From NCBI RefSeq assembly GCF_000801335.2, contig NZ_JSEH01000002.1, positions 186,001 through 250,000 on the forward strand: a stretch of DNA of 64,000 nucleotides, written 5' to 3'. Each line of letters starts with the position of its first letter. Within the stretch, counting starts at the first letter, position 1. Shown here piece by piece: positions 42,723 to 51,619 of this stretch. Source of the stretch: Desulfovibrio sp. TomC. GTDB lineage: Bacteria; Desulfobacterota; Desulfovibrionia; Desulfovibrionales; Desulfovibrionaceae. The notes beneath the pieces are model-generated. The model saw nothing but the letters and a program-made list of their open reading frames with translations, searched no databases and had not been told where the DNA came from. A program made the position numbers and the translations under genes.

Positions 42723-45700
42723 TCAGGCCGGCCTTCGGAGCAGCCTGTTCATGGCGGCGAGGAGGGTGGTGCGGCGAACCGGCTTGCTTAAGTAGGCCGA
42801 ACAGCCGGCATCCAGGCAGGCGGCTTGATCCTCGGGGAAAGCCCGGGCCGTGATGCCGATGATGGGGACCGGGGTGGTTCCGCTGCCGCGTTCATAGGCG
42901 CGGATGGCCCGGGTGGCGCTCATGCCGTCCATGACCGGCATGACATGATCCATGAGTACGATGTCAATGTCGCCTTTTTTATAGCGCTCCAGGGCATCGA
43001 GGCCGTTGTCCGCTTCTTCCAGGATGACCGGTTCATTTTCCAGAAAAAGACTCACCACCTGCCGGTTGCCGATCGAATCGTCGGCCAGAAGAACGCGCCA
43101 GGGGGCGCCGTTGTTGTCGACCAAGCCTGATTGGGGGTGGTCCGGCTGTCTGGCCGCAACCGCGGGTTCCATCCTGGCGGGAGCTTCCTCGAGCTGGACA
43201 GTTGCCGTCACCGTGGTCCCCTGTCCCAGCACGCTCTCAATGGTCAGTTTGCCCTGCATGAGTTCGGTGAGGCGTTTGGCGATAGCCAGGCCCAGGCCGG
43301 TGCCGCGCCGCTGGTCTGCATTGCCCTGAAAAAAGTTGTCGCAGACCCGGTCAAGGTCCTGGCGGGGGATGCCGATGCCTGTATCCTGGCAAACAAGCCG
43401 CAACAGAAAATGGCCGCCGTGCAGGGGAGTTGCCGACGCCGTCAGCCGGATTTCGCCCTCGTGGGTGAATTTGCAGGCATTGGCCAGCAGATTGGCCACG
43501 ATCTGGGTCAGCCGGATCGGATCGCCCAGAGCGAACTGGGGAATGGTTGGGGCGATATCGCAATACAGAGGGAGATGCTTCTCTTCGGCCTGGGAGGTGA
43601 AAATAGCACAGGTCTGAAACAGGGCCTCAGGCAGATGAAAGGGTTCGGTCACCAGAGGCAGTTTGCCGACTTCCAGTTTGGACAGGTCGAGAATGTCGTT
43701 GATGATGCGCATGAGGATTTGGCCCGAGTGCTGGAAAATATCCACATAGCGCTTCTGGCGGGGAGAGAGCGGTGTCCCGGCGAGCAGTTCGGCCATGCCC
43801 AGGATGGCGTTCATGGGGGTGCGGATTTCGTGGCTCATGTTGGCCAGGAAATCGGATTTGGCCCGGCTGCCTTGTTCGGCCCGTTCTCGGGCGGCCATGA
43901 GTTCGCCTTCCAGGCTCTTGCGTTCGGTGATGTCGGCAATGAGCATGAGCAGGCAGCGCTTTTCAAAGGCGTCGATGATGACGCACGAACACAGACCGAC
44001 GATACGCCGGCCGTCAACGTGGCGGAAGGTCAGCTCCCGGTTGATGATGGATTCGGCAACCTGGAGTTCAAGGACGAGGTTGTCGCGGTTCTCAAAGTGT
44101 TCCCAGAACCCAAGTTCAAGGGAGGTGCGCCCCAGGGTCTGTTCGGCCGGGATGCCTGTCAGCTGGGTGAAGGCTTCGTTGGCCCGAAGCATCAGGGCCG
44201 ACTCTTCTTCGCTGATGGTGACGGCCAGGGGGGAAAACTGAAAGATGGTGGAAAAGCTCATGCGACTGCGGTGTAAGGCTTCTTCTGCGGCTTTTCGTTC
44301 TTCGATCTCGTTTTCCAGATCAGCGGTGCGGAGTCGAATCGTTTCCTCAAGCTCCAGGCGGCGGCGCTCCATGGCGGCTACGCGCCAGCGATACCCTTGG
44401 TTGAGCAGGGCGATGGCGGCCAGGGCGGCTAGGGAGCGGAACCACCAGGTGCCCCAGAACGGCGGCGCAATGGTGATGGCCAGGGTGGTCCCGGTGTCGT
44501 TCCACAGGCCGTCGTTATTGGACGCCCGCACCCGCAGCCGATAGTATCCGGGATCAAGGTTGGTGTATGTAGCTATATTGCTGGGAGAGGGCGGCGAGAA
44601 ATCCGTGTCGAAGCCTTCCAGCTTGTGACTGAAACGGTTGCGCGAGGGGTCGGCAAAGTCCAGGGCGGCGAAAGTGAATTCCAGGATGTTGTCTTCGTAG
44701 CGCAGCCCGAGCTTCGTGGCCACAGCTGGATTGCCGGCGTCTTCGTAGGGTTTGTTGCGTACCGAGAGTCCGGTAATGACCACGGGCGGAACATGGGGAT
44801 TGGGCCGGATGCGGTCCGGGGGAAAAACTGTCAGCCCGTTTGTGCCGCCAAAAAAAAGCTCACCGGTTGGGCCTTTGGCAAAGGCGTTCATCCAGAATTC
44901 CAGACCGGTCAGGCCGTCGCGGTCGCTGAAGTTATGAATTTCCCCGGTGGCCGGCGTATAGCGAAAAAGGCCACGGAAGGTGCTGCACCAGAGATTGCCG
45001 TCGCCGTCGCGCAAAAGGCCCTGGATGCCGTCGTTGACTAGGCCGTTGTTGATGGTCAGGCGTAGAAATTTGCCGGTTTGCGGATCAAAATGATTGAGCC
45101 CGGCGTCCGTGCCGATCCAAAGCGTTCCGGACGGATCAAGGAGGATGGGGGTGACGCGGTTGTTAGACAGTGAATCTTCCACCCCGGGGGTGTGCTCCCA
45201 GTGGGTGAAGGTCTGGCTTTTGCCGTCGAAGCGGTTCAGCCCGGCATTGGTGCCGATCCACAGAATGCCGTCCGGGGCCGGGGTAATGTGGCGCACGCGG
45301 TTGTGGCTGATGCTGCCCGGATCATCGGGATTGTGGCGATAGGTTTTGGCTTTGCCTGTCTCCGGGTCAAAGCGCACCAGTCCCCCGGAACTGGTGCCGA
45401 GCCACAACATCCCGTCTGCATCCTCGGCGATCCACCAGATCTTGTCCTGGCTGATGCTTTCCGGGTTGTCGGGATTGTGCCGGAAATGGGTGAATATTCC
45501 GCGACTCGGATCGTAGCGGTCCAGGCCCTTGTCGATGGTGCCGATCCACAATCGGCCTTTGCGGTCAAAATGCAGGCAATTGATGCCGTCGTCGGCGATG
45601 CTGTCAGGGTTTGATGGATCGGCGCGAAAAACGGTGACCTTGCCGGTGCGACGATTGACGTGGTTCAGGCCGCTATAACGGGTGCCAACCCACAGGCTGT

Positions 45701-46877
45701 CGGCGCTTTCCAGGGCAATTGCGCTGACGGCGTTGCCAGACAGTGCCCCGGGTTGCCCCGGGCCGCTGCGATAGGGCACGAACACCTGATAGGCGGGGTT
45801 GTACTTGCCCACCCCCCCGGAATAGGTGCCAAACCACAGGAGGCCCCCGGCATCCTCCACCACGCTCATGACTTCATTTTGGGGCAGACTTTCCGGATCA
45901 AGCGGGTTGTGGACCGCCATGACCGCTTGGTAGTCTCCAGGGTGGCCGGCGACAGGGCGCATCTGGGCCAACCCCTGGTTCGTCCCGATAAAAAGCTCTC
46001 CCCTGGAATCACGGAAGGCAAACCAGGTGGCGTACCCGGGCAGGTAATGGTCGACATGGCCTGATGCGAGGTCGAAGCGATAGGCTCCATGGATTTCTGT
46101 GAGCACCCACAGGGTATCCGGGCCGTCGCAGTCCAGGCCGTTTATGCGGACATCAGCCGGCAGGTTGCCCAGGGAACCGGCAAGCAGGGGGGAGGTTTGG
46201 GCCGTGGCATCGGCCACGACATAAATACCGCGGGTGGTGGCGGCGAAAATGCCGCCTTGGACCCGGGTACGAACGGCTATGATCGGGCTTTTATCCGGCA
46301 GTCCGTTTTCATTGGATAAAACGATTGAAGCGGCCGTGTCGTTCGTTGGTTCCAATCGGGCCAGTCCGTTTTCGCCTCCCACCCACAACTGTCCCCCGGC
46401 TTCGCGGACGATGGCCCGGATTTCCTTGTCCTCGTTGCTGCCAGGGGAGGGATTGACTGTCGGGAAGGGGCGGAACGTGTCGGATGCGCGGTCGTAGGCA
46501 ACCAGACCGCCGTTTTTAGTGCCGACAAGCAGCGTCCCGGTCTCGGGATCAACGTATAAGGCGCGGATACTGTTGTCCGGCAGCGAACCGGCGTTGCCGG
46601 GCTGATTGCGATAGACCTTCACCCGGATTCCGTCGTACCGGTTGAGGCCATCATACGTGCCAATCCAGAGAAATCCCTGCTTGTCCTGGGCCATGCAGAC
46701 GACGTACGATTGGGACAAACCCTGCTCCAGCGAGAGTCGCTGGAAACGGGGGGGTGGTTCACAGTATGAAGAAAGCGGCAGGGAAAGGCAGAAGAAGACG
46801 CAGAGAAGCCCTTGCCAGCAAGAGAGACGGAAATGGTTTGTGAGATTGCCGGTGTTGGGAGGTCTGGATGGTATCAT
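42723..46877 (-). CDS. hybrid two-component sensor with periplasmic beta-propeller (Reg_prop/Y_Y_Y)
   Basis: A 1384-residue membrane sensor. After a signal/anchor helix come about a dozen two-component-regulator propeller repeats with recurring 'LWIGT...GLNRYD' units (residues about 40-720), the Y_Y_Y domain (about 740-800), one membrane helix, a PAS domain, HisKA with His at about 1016 (SHEIRTPMNAILG), an ATPase domain ('GTGLGLAIAKRL') and a C-terminal receiver with Asp at about 1310 (VLMDHVMPVMDG) and Lys in 'YLSKPV'. This resembles HTCS-type sensors of Bacteroidetes but ends in a receiver, not an AraC domain. The ligand may be a carbohydrate, by analogy only. Start choice is uncertain. Confidence 0.88.
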   Translation of the reverse strand: MIPSRPPNTGNLTNHFRLSCWQGLLCVFFCLSLPLSSYCEPPPRFQRLSLEQGLSQSYVVCMAQDKQGFLWIGTYDGLNRYDGIRVKVYRNQPGNAGSLPDNSIRALYVDPETGTLLVGTKNGGLVAYDRASDTFRPFPTVNPSPGSNEDKEIRAIVREAGGQLWVGGENGLARLEPTNDTAASIVLSNENGLPDKSPIIAVRTRVQGGIFAATTRGIYVVADATAQTSPLLAGSLGNLPADVRINGLDCDGPDTLWVLTEIHGAYRFDLASGHVDHYLPGYATWFAFRDSRGELFIGTNQGLAQMRPVAGHPGDYQAVMAVHNPLDPESLPQNEVMSVVEDAGGLLWFGTYSGGVGKYNPAYQVFVPYRSGPGQPGALSGNAVSAIALESADSLWVGTRYSGLNHVNRRTGKVTVFRADPSNPDSIADDGINCLHFDRKGRLWIGTIDKGLDRYDPSRGIFTHFRHNPDNPESISQDKIWWIAEDADGMLWLGTSSGGLVRFDPETGKAKTYRHNPDDPGSISHNRVRHITPAPDGILWIGTNAGLNRFDGKSQTFTHWEHTPGVEDSLSNNRVTPILLDPSGTLWIGTDAGLNHFDPQTGKFLRLTINNGLVNDGIQGLLRDGDGNLWCSTFRGLFRYTPATGEIHNFSDRDGLTGLEFWMNAFAKGPTGELFFGGTNGLTVFPPDRIRPNPHVPPVVITGLSVRNKPYEDAGNPAVATKLGLRYEDNILEFTFAALDFADPSRNRFSHKLEGFDTDFSPPSPSNIATYTNLDPGYYRLRVRASNNDGLWNDTGTTLAITIAPPFWGTWWFRSLAALAAIALLNQGYRWRVAAMERRRLELEETIRLRTADLENEIEERKAAEEALHRSRMSFSTIFQFSPLAVTISEEESALMLRANEAFTQLTGIPAEQTLGRTSLELGFWEHFENRDNLVLELQVAESIINRELTFRHVDGRRIVGLCSCVIIDAFEKRCLLMLIADITERKSLEGELMAARERAEQGSRAKSDFLANMSHEIRTPMNAILGMAELLAGTPLSPRQKRYVDIFQHSGQILMRIINDILDLSKLEVGKLPLVTEPFHLPEALFQTCAIFTSQAEEKHLPLYCDIAPTIPQFALGDPIRLTQIVANLLANACKFTHEGEIRLTASATPLHGGHFLLRLVCQDTGIGIPRQDLDRVCDNFFQGNADQRRGTGLGLAIAKRLTELMQGKLTIESVLGQGTTVTATVQLEEAPARMEPAVAARQPDHPQSGLVDNNGAPWRVLLADDSIGNRQVVSLFLENEPVILEEADNGLDALERYKKGDIDIVLMDHVMPVMDGMSATRAIRAYERGSGTTPVPIIGITARAFPEDQAACLDAGCSAYLSKPVRRTTLLAAMNRLLRRPA

Positions 46878-47070
46878 AGCATGAGGGTCAGCTTTTCGTT
46901 GTGTTGGAGAGCGGTCCCGAGCTAAAAAAACACCAGCTATTCTTGGGTGAGTATGCGGCAATCAGAAAAGGAATTCAATTGGTTTTCTGCTATACCGCAC
47001 GAATGGTCCGGTGATGCTCGTCGGGATGAAAAAGATCCGGGCACGCACACCCGGCCGCGGGGAGGAACGT

Positions 47071-47862
47071 ATGGCTAGGCGAGTAAGACTGATGTTGTTG
47101 CCGCTGCTTATCGTATTGGCTGGTTCGGCGAACGGTCAACAATCCTATCAGGATGCGTATGCCACGCTTTTAGCTGCTTATGTTCGAAATGGCATCGTAG
47201 AGTATGCCGGGTTGAAAAAACAGGAAAGACAGGTTCAGGCGGTTTTGGACAGTATGGCCGCCATTGATCCGGCTGATTTTTCTGGTGCTGATCGGAAAGC
47301 ATATTATATTAATGTCTATAATGTTTGGACCATTGAGCTAATTTTGGAGCATTGGCCGGGTATCCGTTCCATAAAGGAAGCCGGGAGTTTCATTCGTTCT
47401 CCCTGGAAACGAAATTTTGTGCATCTGCATGGCGATGTCGTCAGTCTTGACGCCATCGAGCACGACATACTGCGTCGTAATTTTCCAGATCCCAGGGTGC
47501 ATTTTGCCCTCAATTGCGCTTCTCGCAGCTGTCCGCCTCTGGCTGAACAGCCCTATCGAGGTGAAACCCTTGATGCCCAGCTCGAAGACAGGACATCGTC
47601 TTTTATTAATAATCCGGCCAATACATTTGTCAGGGAATCAAGACTCCATGTCAGCAAGATATTTGATTGGTACAGTGCAGATTTTGGCGGCCAGGATGGG
47701 GTCTGGTCCTTTATCCGGCACTATGCCGGACCACAACTTGCCGCCTCGCTCGACACGGTAACCGACAAGCGTCTTGTTTTTACAGACTACGACTGGTCGC
47801 TTAACGACCGTCCCCTGCCAACCAGACCTCCCGAAGACGGGGATACGGCGGAGCGTCCGTAA
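47071..47862 (+). CDS. secreted DUF547 protein
   Basis: A 263-residue protein with a signal peptide (RLMLLPLLIVLAGSANG). The DUF547 hallmarks are present: 'AYYINVYNVWTIELIL' near 86, 'SLDAIEHDILR' and 'HFALNCASRSCPPL' near 154. The ATG at 47071 has an ideal GGGAGGA site; earlier in-frame starts are not supported. Biochemical function unknown. Its stop overlaps the next start (TAATG). Its base composition is more AT-rich than its neighbours. Confidence 0.85.
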   Translation: MARRVRLMLLPLLIVLAGSANGQQSYQDAYATLLAAYVRNGIVEYAGLKKQERQVQAVLDSMAAIDPADFSGADRKAYYINVYNVWTIELILEHWPGIRSIKEAGSFIRSPWKRNFVHLHGDVVSLDAIEHDILRRNFPDPRVHFALNCASRSCPPLAEQPYRGETLDAQLEDRTSSFINNPANTFVRESRLHVSKIFDWYSADFGGQDGVWSFIRHYAGPQLAASLDTVTDKRLVFTDYDWSLNDRPLPTRPPEDGDTAERP

Positions 47863-49922
47863 TGGACGCATGTCCCGGCCTCGACTGTGCTTGCAGGCCT
47901 CTGCCCTTGGATCCGGAGGGTGTGACTCCAGCGCAAACGGCGGTGGATTTTTTGCGGTTTGCCGTGCTCCTGGCTGCCTTGGCAGGACTTGCCCTTTGTG
48001 GTCGGTTTGCGGCCGGCCGGCTGGTTTACGGCAGTTGTTTCGCGGCCGCGTTTGCCGCCCTGGTCTGGAGCGTCCGGCATGTCCCGGCCAACCGGCCCAG
48101 GGGGCGGATCACCGCGATTATTCTGACCCTGGCCGTACTCATCCGGCTGCTTTTTTTCTGGGCCTGGCCGGCTGATTCCGACATCAACCGCTACATTGTC
48201 GAAGGCAATATGCAGTCTGCCGCCGGCAACCCCTATCAGCTTGCCCCGGGTGATCCGGCGGTATTGCCCCTGCTTTCGCCGACGGGACGGGAACTGCTTA
48301 GCCGGGTCAATCATCCCGAACTCTCGGCCGCCTATCCGCCCCTGGCTGAACTCGTCTGCCGGCTCACGGCGTTTGTCTCGCCCACGCCGGCAGCCTTCAA
48401 GACCGTGGCCCTGCTGGCCGATCTGGTCGCCTGTCTGCTCCTGGTCCGTATCCTGGCTGCCCGGTGTTTGCCGCCGGTCTGGCTGGCCTTTTTCGCGCTC
48501 AACCCCCTGACCCTGGCCATGGGCGTCGGCGAGGGGCATCTTGATGCCCTGGTTGCCCTGGCCGTGGTTTTGGCTCTTGGGGCTTTTGACCGTCGGCGCG
48601 ACGGTTGGGGATTTTTCTGGCTCGGGGTAGCCGGTATGGTGAAATATCCGGCTTTGCTGCTTATCCCGTTTTTCTGGCGACGCGGGAATGTGGCCAGGAC
48701 GGTCTGGTGCCTCCTGCCTCTTGCCTGCTTCTGGCCCTACCGGGAGGCCGGCGGGGACGTGTTTCGCTCCTTGACCGTTTTCGCCGGCTATGTTTCTCAC
48801 GGCGGGCCGCTGACAGCCGTTTTTCAGCCGCTCCTCGGGGGCCTGGCCCCGGCCGTGTCCCTGGCCATTGGCGCGACAATCCTGGCTGTCGGCTGGCTGG
48901 CCGTGCAGGACCGGCTGCGCGGCGGTCTTTGGGCCATGGTCACGGTGCTTGCCTGTCTGCCGACTGTCTACCCTTGGTATTGGTTGGTTGTTGTTCCATT
49001 TTGGCTGCTGCGCCCCGGCTGGCCGGTGCTGTGGCTGCTGGCTGGCCAGGGATTGGCGACCGCGCCGACTTGGCTGCGCGGGTCGGGCCTTGGGGGGGAA
49101 GGGACGGCCATGGCAGCCGTCTGGCTGCCGTTTGCCCTTTTACTGATCCTGGCGTTGCGCCGGCCGACCTTTGTGGCCAAGCTCCAGGCCTTTGGCCCGG
49201 TGCGCACGTTGTCGGTCATTGTGCCGACCCGTAACGAACAGGTGGTGATTGGCCGTTGTCTCGGCTCGTTGCTGGGGACGGGAGTGGCTGAAGTAGTGGT
49301 GGCGGATGGCGGCTCAGGCGATGCCACGGGAGCCTTGGCCAAAGGGCAGGGCGCTCGGGTGGTTGTGGCCGACGGCGGCCGGGGCGGGCAGATTGCAGCG
49401 GCCCTTCGCCACTGCCGGGGGGATGTTGTGCTTGTGCTGCATGCCGATGCCGTCCTTGCGCCGGATGTGCCGACCCGCATTGTCCGGGCGCTTAATGCTT
49501 GGCCCCAGGTTGCCGGCGGCGTGGTCGGGATGCGGTTTGACGTCCCGGGACAGGGACTTTTTTTGCTCACGAGGCTTAACGCCCTGCGATCTGTGGCCAT
49601 GGGCATCGGTTTTGGCGATCAGGGCCAATTCTTTCGACGCGAGGCCTTGGCGGCGGCTGGGGGATTTCCGAATATGGCTCTGATGGAAGATGTGGAGGTC
49701 TCCCTGCGGCTGCGCAGCGTCGGGGAGACGATCAGTCTGGGGGGCGGCATCGTGGTGTCCGGGCGGCGCTGGGCCGGCCCGGGGTTTGGCGGCAAGGCCG
49801 TCGGGGTGATCCGACTTTTTCTGATCTATCTGGCCGGCCGGCGGCTGGGGTTGGCCGACCCTACCGGCTGGTGGTATTACAAACGCTATTACGGCCGGCC
49901 GCCTCACCATACGGCAGTGTAG
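47862..49922 (+). CDS. fusion of a multi-pass glycosyltransferase-like domain and a GT2 selenodomain-associated-type transferase
   Basis: A 686-residue protein. Residues 25-440 carry at least ten membrane helices with an early 'DSDINRYIVEGNMQSAAGNPY' loop, whose Asp fits a GT-C mannosyltransferase/DUF2029-like active site. Residues 448-680 are a GT2 fold starting LSVIVPTRNEQ, with 'VLVLHADAVL' and 'GFGDQGQFFRREAL' and 'NMALMEDVEVSLRLR', the pattern of TIGR04283 (rSAM/selenodomain-associated transferase 2). Membrane glycolipid synthesis is inferred. It overlaps the DUF547 gene by one base, so it is coupled. Confidence 0.82.
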   Translation: MDACPGLDCACRPLPLDPEGVTPAQTAVDFLRFAVLLAALAGLALCGRFAAGRLVYGSCFAAAFAALVWSVRHVPANRPRGRITAIILTLAVLIRLLFFWAWPADSDINRYIVEGNMQSAAGNPYQLAPGDPAVLPLLSPTGRELLSRVNHPELSAAYPPLAELVCRLTAFVSPTPAAFKTVALLADLVACLLLVRILAARCLPPVWLAFFALNPLTLAMGVGEGHLDALVALAVVLALGAFDRRRDGWGFFWLGVAGMVKYPALLLIPFFWRRGNVARTVWCLLPLACFWPYREAGGDVFRSLTVFAGYVSHGGPLTAVFQPLLGGLAPAVSLAIGATILAVGWLAVQDRLRGGLWAMVTVLACLPTVYPWYWLVVVPFWLLRPGWPVLWLLAGQGLATAPTWLRGSGLGGEGTAMAAVWLPFALLLILALRRPTFVAKLQAFGPVRTLSVIVPTRNEQVVIGRCLGSLLGTGVAEVVVADGGSGDATGALAKGQGARVVVADGGRGGQIAAALRHCRGDVVLVLHADAVLAPDVPTRIVRALNAWPQVAGGVVGMRFDVPGQGLFLLTRLNALRSVAMGIGFGDQGQFFRREALAAAGGFPNMALMEDVEVSLRLRSVGETISLGGGIVVSGRRWAGPGFGGKAVGVIRLFLIYLAGRRLGLADPTGWWYYKRYYGRPPHHTAV

Positions 49923-50446
49923 GCCAGGGGGGCCAGATCCCAGGTCCGCCCATAGACATGCACCCGCCTCGTCGGCGCGCCGGCGGCGTCGACCAACGTC
50001 CCTCCAGCGTGGAGCCAGCCGAGCAGGCCGGCCTCCAGATTGGCCACGGCAAGGCCTTGCCGGTTGAGTTTCCGGGTGAGCAGGCCGCTGCGGTAGCCGA
50101 TGGTGCAGTAGGCCACTGCGGTCTTGCCGGCATACCGGCCGGGGTCAGCGGTAAACTGCTCCACGGTGACGGCCCCCGGCAGGGTCGATACGGCCCGTTC
50201 CGCGTCGCTGCGGGCGTCGATGAAGACCGCTTTGCCCTCGCGCCACAGGGAGAGGGCCGCAGCCGGGGCCATCTCCGGCACATCCGGGAAATCCTGTCGG
50301 TAGCCGGCAAACAGTTCGTTTATCCGCTGCGCCCGGGCGGCGTCGTCTGTGGGCGGATGTTGGCAGGCGGTGGCGAGCAGGCAGAAAACAAGGACCAGCA
50401 GGCCGGAACGGCAGGCTCGGCTGGGCCGGATCGGATAGGGCGGCAT
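49904..50446 (-). CDS. rhodanese-domain lipoprotein
   Basis: A 180-residue protein with lipobox LLATAC (lipid Cys at 28) and a rhodanese domain (60-170), active-site Cys 114 in AYCTIGYRSG. It is a periplasmic or membrane-anchored sulfurtransferase, or a sulfur carrier. Its 3' end overlaps the 3' end of the glycosyltransferase fusion by 19 bases (tail to tail). In a sulfate reducer, sulfane-sulfur handling is plausible. Confidence 0.85.
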   Translation of the reverse strand: MPPYPIRPSRACRSGLLVLVFCLLATACQHPPTDDAARAQRINELFAGYRQDFPDVPEMAPAAALSLWREGKAVFIDARSDAERAVSTLPGAVTVEQFTADPGRYAGKTAVAYCTIGYRSGLLTRKLNRQGLAVANLEAGLLGWLHAGGTLVDAAGAPTRRVHVYGRTWDLAPLAYTAVW

Positions 50447-50542
50447 GGTCAGGTCCTACTGGCGAGGCTGGGTGGTTTTTGCGGCCTTCTCTGGCTTGTC
50501 CCCATCCGTTTCCGGCCGCCTCCGGCGGCAGGTCCCGGGCAG

Positions 50543-50632
50543 TCAGGCGCCGCTCGAACCTGGGCGCGATCCGGTCAGGCAAAAGGCCAGCAGTCCGATA
50601 ACCAGGGCGGCCATGGCCAAAATGTATTCCAT
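50543..50632 (-). CDS. 29-residue putative membrane peptide
   Basis: MEYILAMAALVIGLLAFCLTG to SSGA: one hydrophobic helix with a short polar tail. Its ribosome site AGGAAAGG is well spaced. It lies 96 bases upstream of the rhodanese gene on the same strand. Small size makes the call tentative. Confidence 0.4.
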   Translation of the reverse strand: MEYILAMAALVIGLLAFCLTGSRPGSSGA

Positions 50633-50749
50633 AAACCTTTCCTACCATTTCCGAGCGCCTTCGTCGATGGCCGGTTGATGACAGCCCCGGGGAAAGGGGC
50701 TATGAAGCGACCAGATTAATACGCCGTTGCGGCGGCTATCGGAGGAAGC

Positions 50750-51529
50750 ATGGGCAAATGGAGTTTACTGGTCGCGGCAGCGCTCGTCTGTACAATAGCG
50801 CAGCCGGCCAAGGCTGAAGATGATGTTGACCGGGTTCGCAAGGTGTTGCGGGAGCATCCTGACATCGTGCTGGAGGCCATCCGGCAGCAGGGACCGGCTG
50901 TCCTCGAAGTGATCGAAACCACCGCCCGGGCACGCCAGAAGGACCTCGAGCGGATTCGTTTCGCCCAGTCCCTGGCCAAGCCGTTGACCCCAAAGATGGA
51001 AGCCGGCCGGGCCTCGCTTGGACCGCAGAACGCCCCGGTGACGATTGTCGAGTATTCCGATTTTCTGTGCCATTTCTGCGGACAGGCCTCGGGTACGGTC
51101 AAAAGCCTGATCCAGAACCATCCGGACGATACCCGGCTGGTCTTTAAGCACTTTGCCACCGGCAAAAACAGCATCCGGGCCGCATTGTATTTTGAGGCCA
51201 TAAACCTCCAGGACCCCAAAAAGGCCTGGGAGTTCATGGATGCGGTCTTTGCCCGACAAAAGGATGTGACTGAAAAGGGCGACGAAGTCCTCGACGCCAT
51301 TGCCAAGGAAGTCGGCGCTGACGCCAAAAAGCTGGCCGAGGACCTCAAGCACAAGGATCTGGCCGACCGGGTGGCTGCGGACACCAAAGAAGCCCGGGAT
51401 TTCGGGTTCGAGGGAACGCCGGTATTTCTTATCAACGGTGCGCCGGTTCGCGGTGCTGTGCCTCTTGAAATCCTTGACGAATTCGTTGGGGTTGCAGCCA
51501 AGGCCGGCAAAGCGCCCACTGCCCAGTAG
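50750..51529 (+). CDS. DsbA-like periplasmic thiol oxidoreductase
   Basis: A 259-residue protein with a signal peptide (SLLVAAALVCTIAQPAKA), a helical N-terminal extension (about 25-85), then a thioredoxin/DsbA fold. The active-site pair is C107-HF-C110 and the cis-Pro lies in 'GTPVFLING' near 224. Size and arrangement fit the Com1/BdbD or DSBA family with an N-terminal domain. It oxidises or isomerises exported proteins. A terminator follows the gene. Confidence 0.9.
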   Translation: MGKWSLLVAAALVCTIAQPAKAEDDVDRVRKVLREHPDIVLEAIRQQGPAVLEVIETTARARQKDLERIRFAQSLAKPLTPKMEAGRASLGPQNAPVTIVEYSDFLCHFCGQASGTVKSLIQNHPDDTRLVFKHFATGKNSIRAALYFEAINLQDPKKAWEFMDAVFARQKDVTEKGDEVLDAIAKEVGADAKKLAEDLKHKDLADRVAADTKEARDFGFEGTPVFLINGAPVRGAVPLEILDEFVGVAAKAGKAPTAQ

Positions 51530-51543
51530 CCAATCAACCTTTT

Positions 51544-51576
51544 GCTTCGGCCCGGGGCTTGTCTTCGGGCCGAAGC
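51544..51576 (+). terminator. intrinsic terminator-like hairpin after the DsbA-like gene
   Basis: GCTTCGGCCCG and CGGGCCGAAGC pair perfectly with an 11-base loop, 15 bases past the stop. There is no strong T tract. Confidence 0.6.
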
Positions 51577-51619
51577 AGGCCTACCAGGGGACGATATCCG
51601 TGCAGGCCGGGACCGTGCC

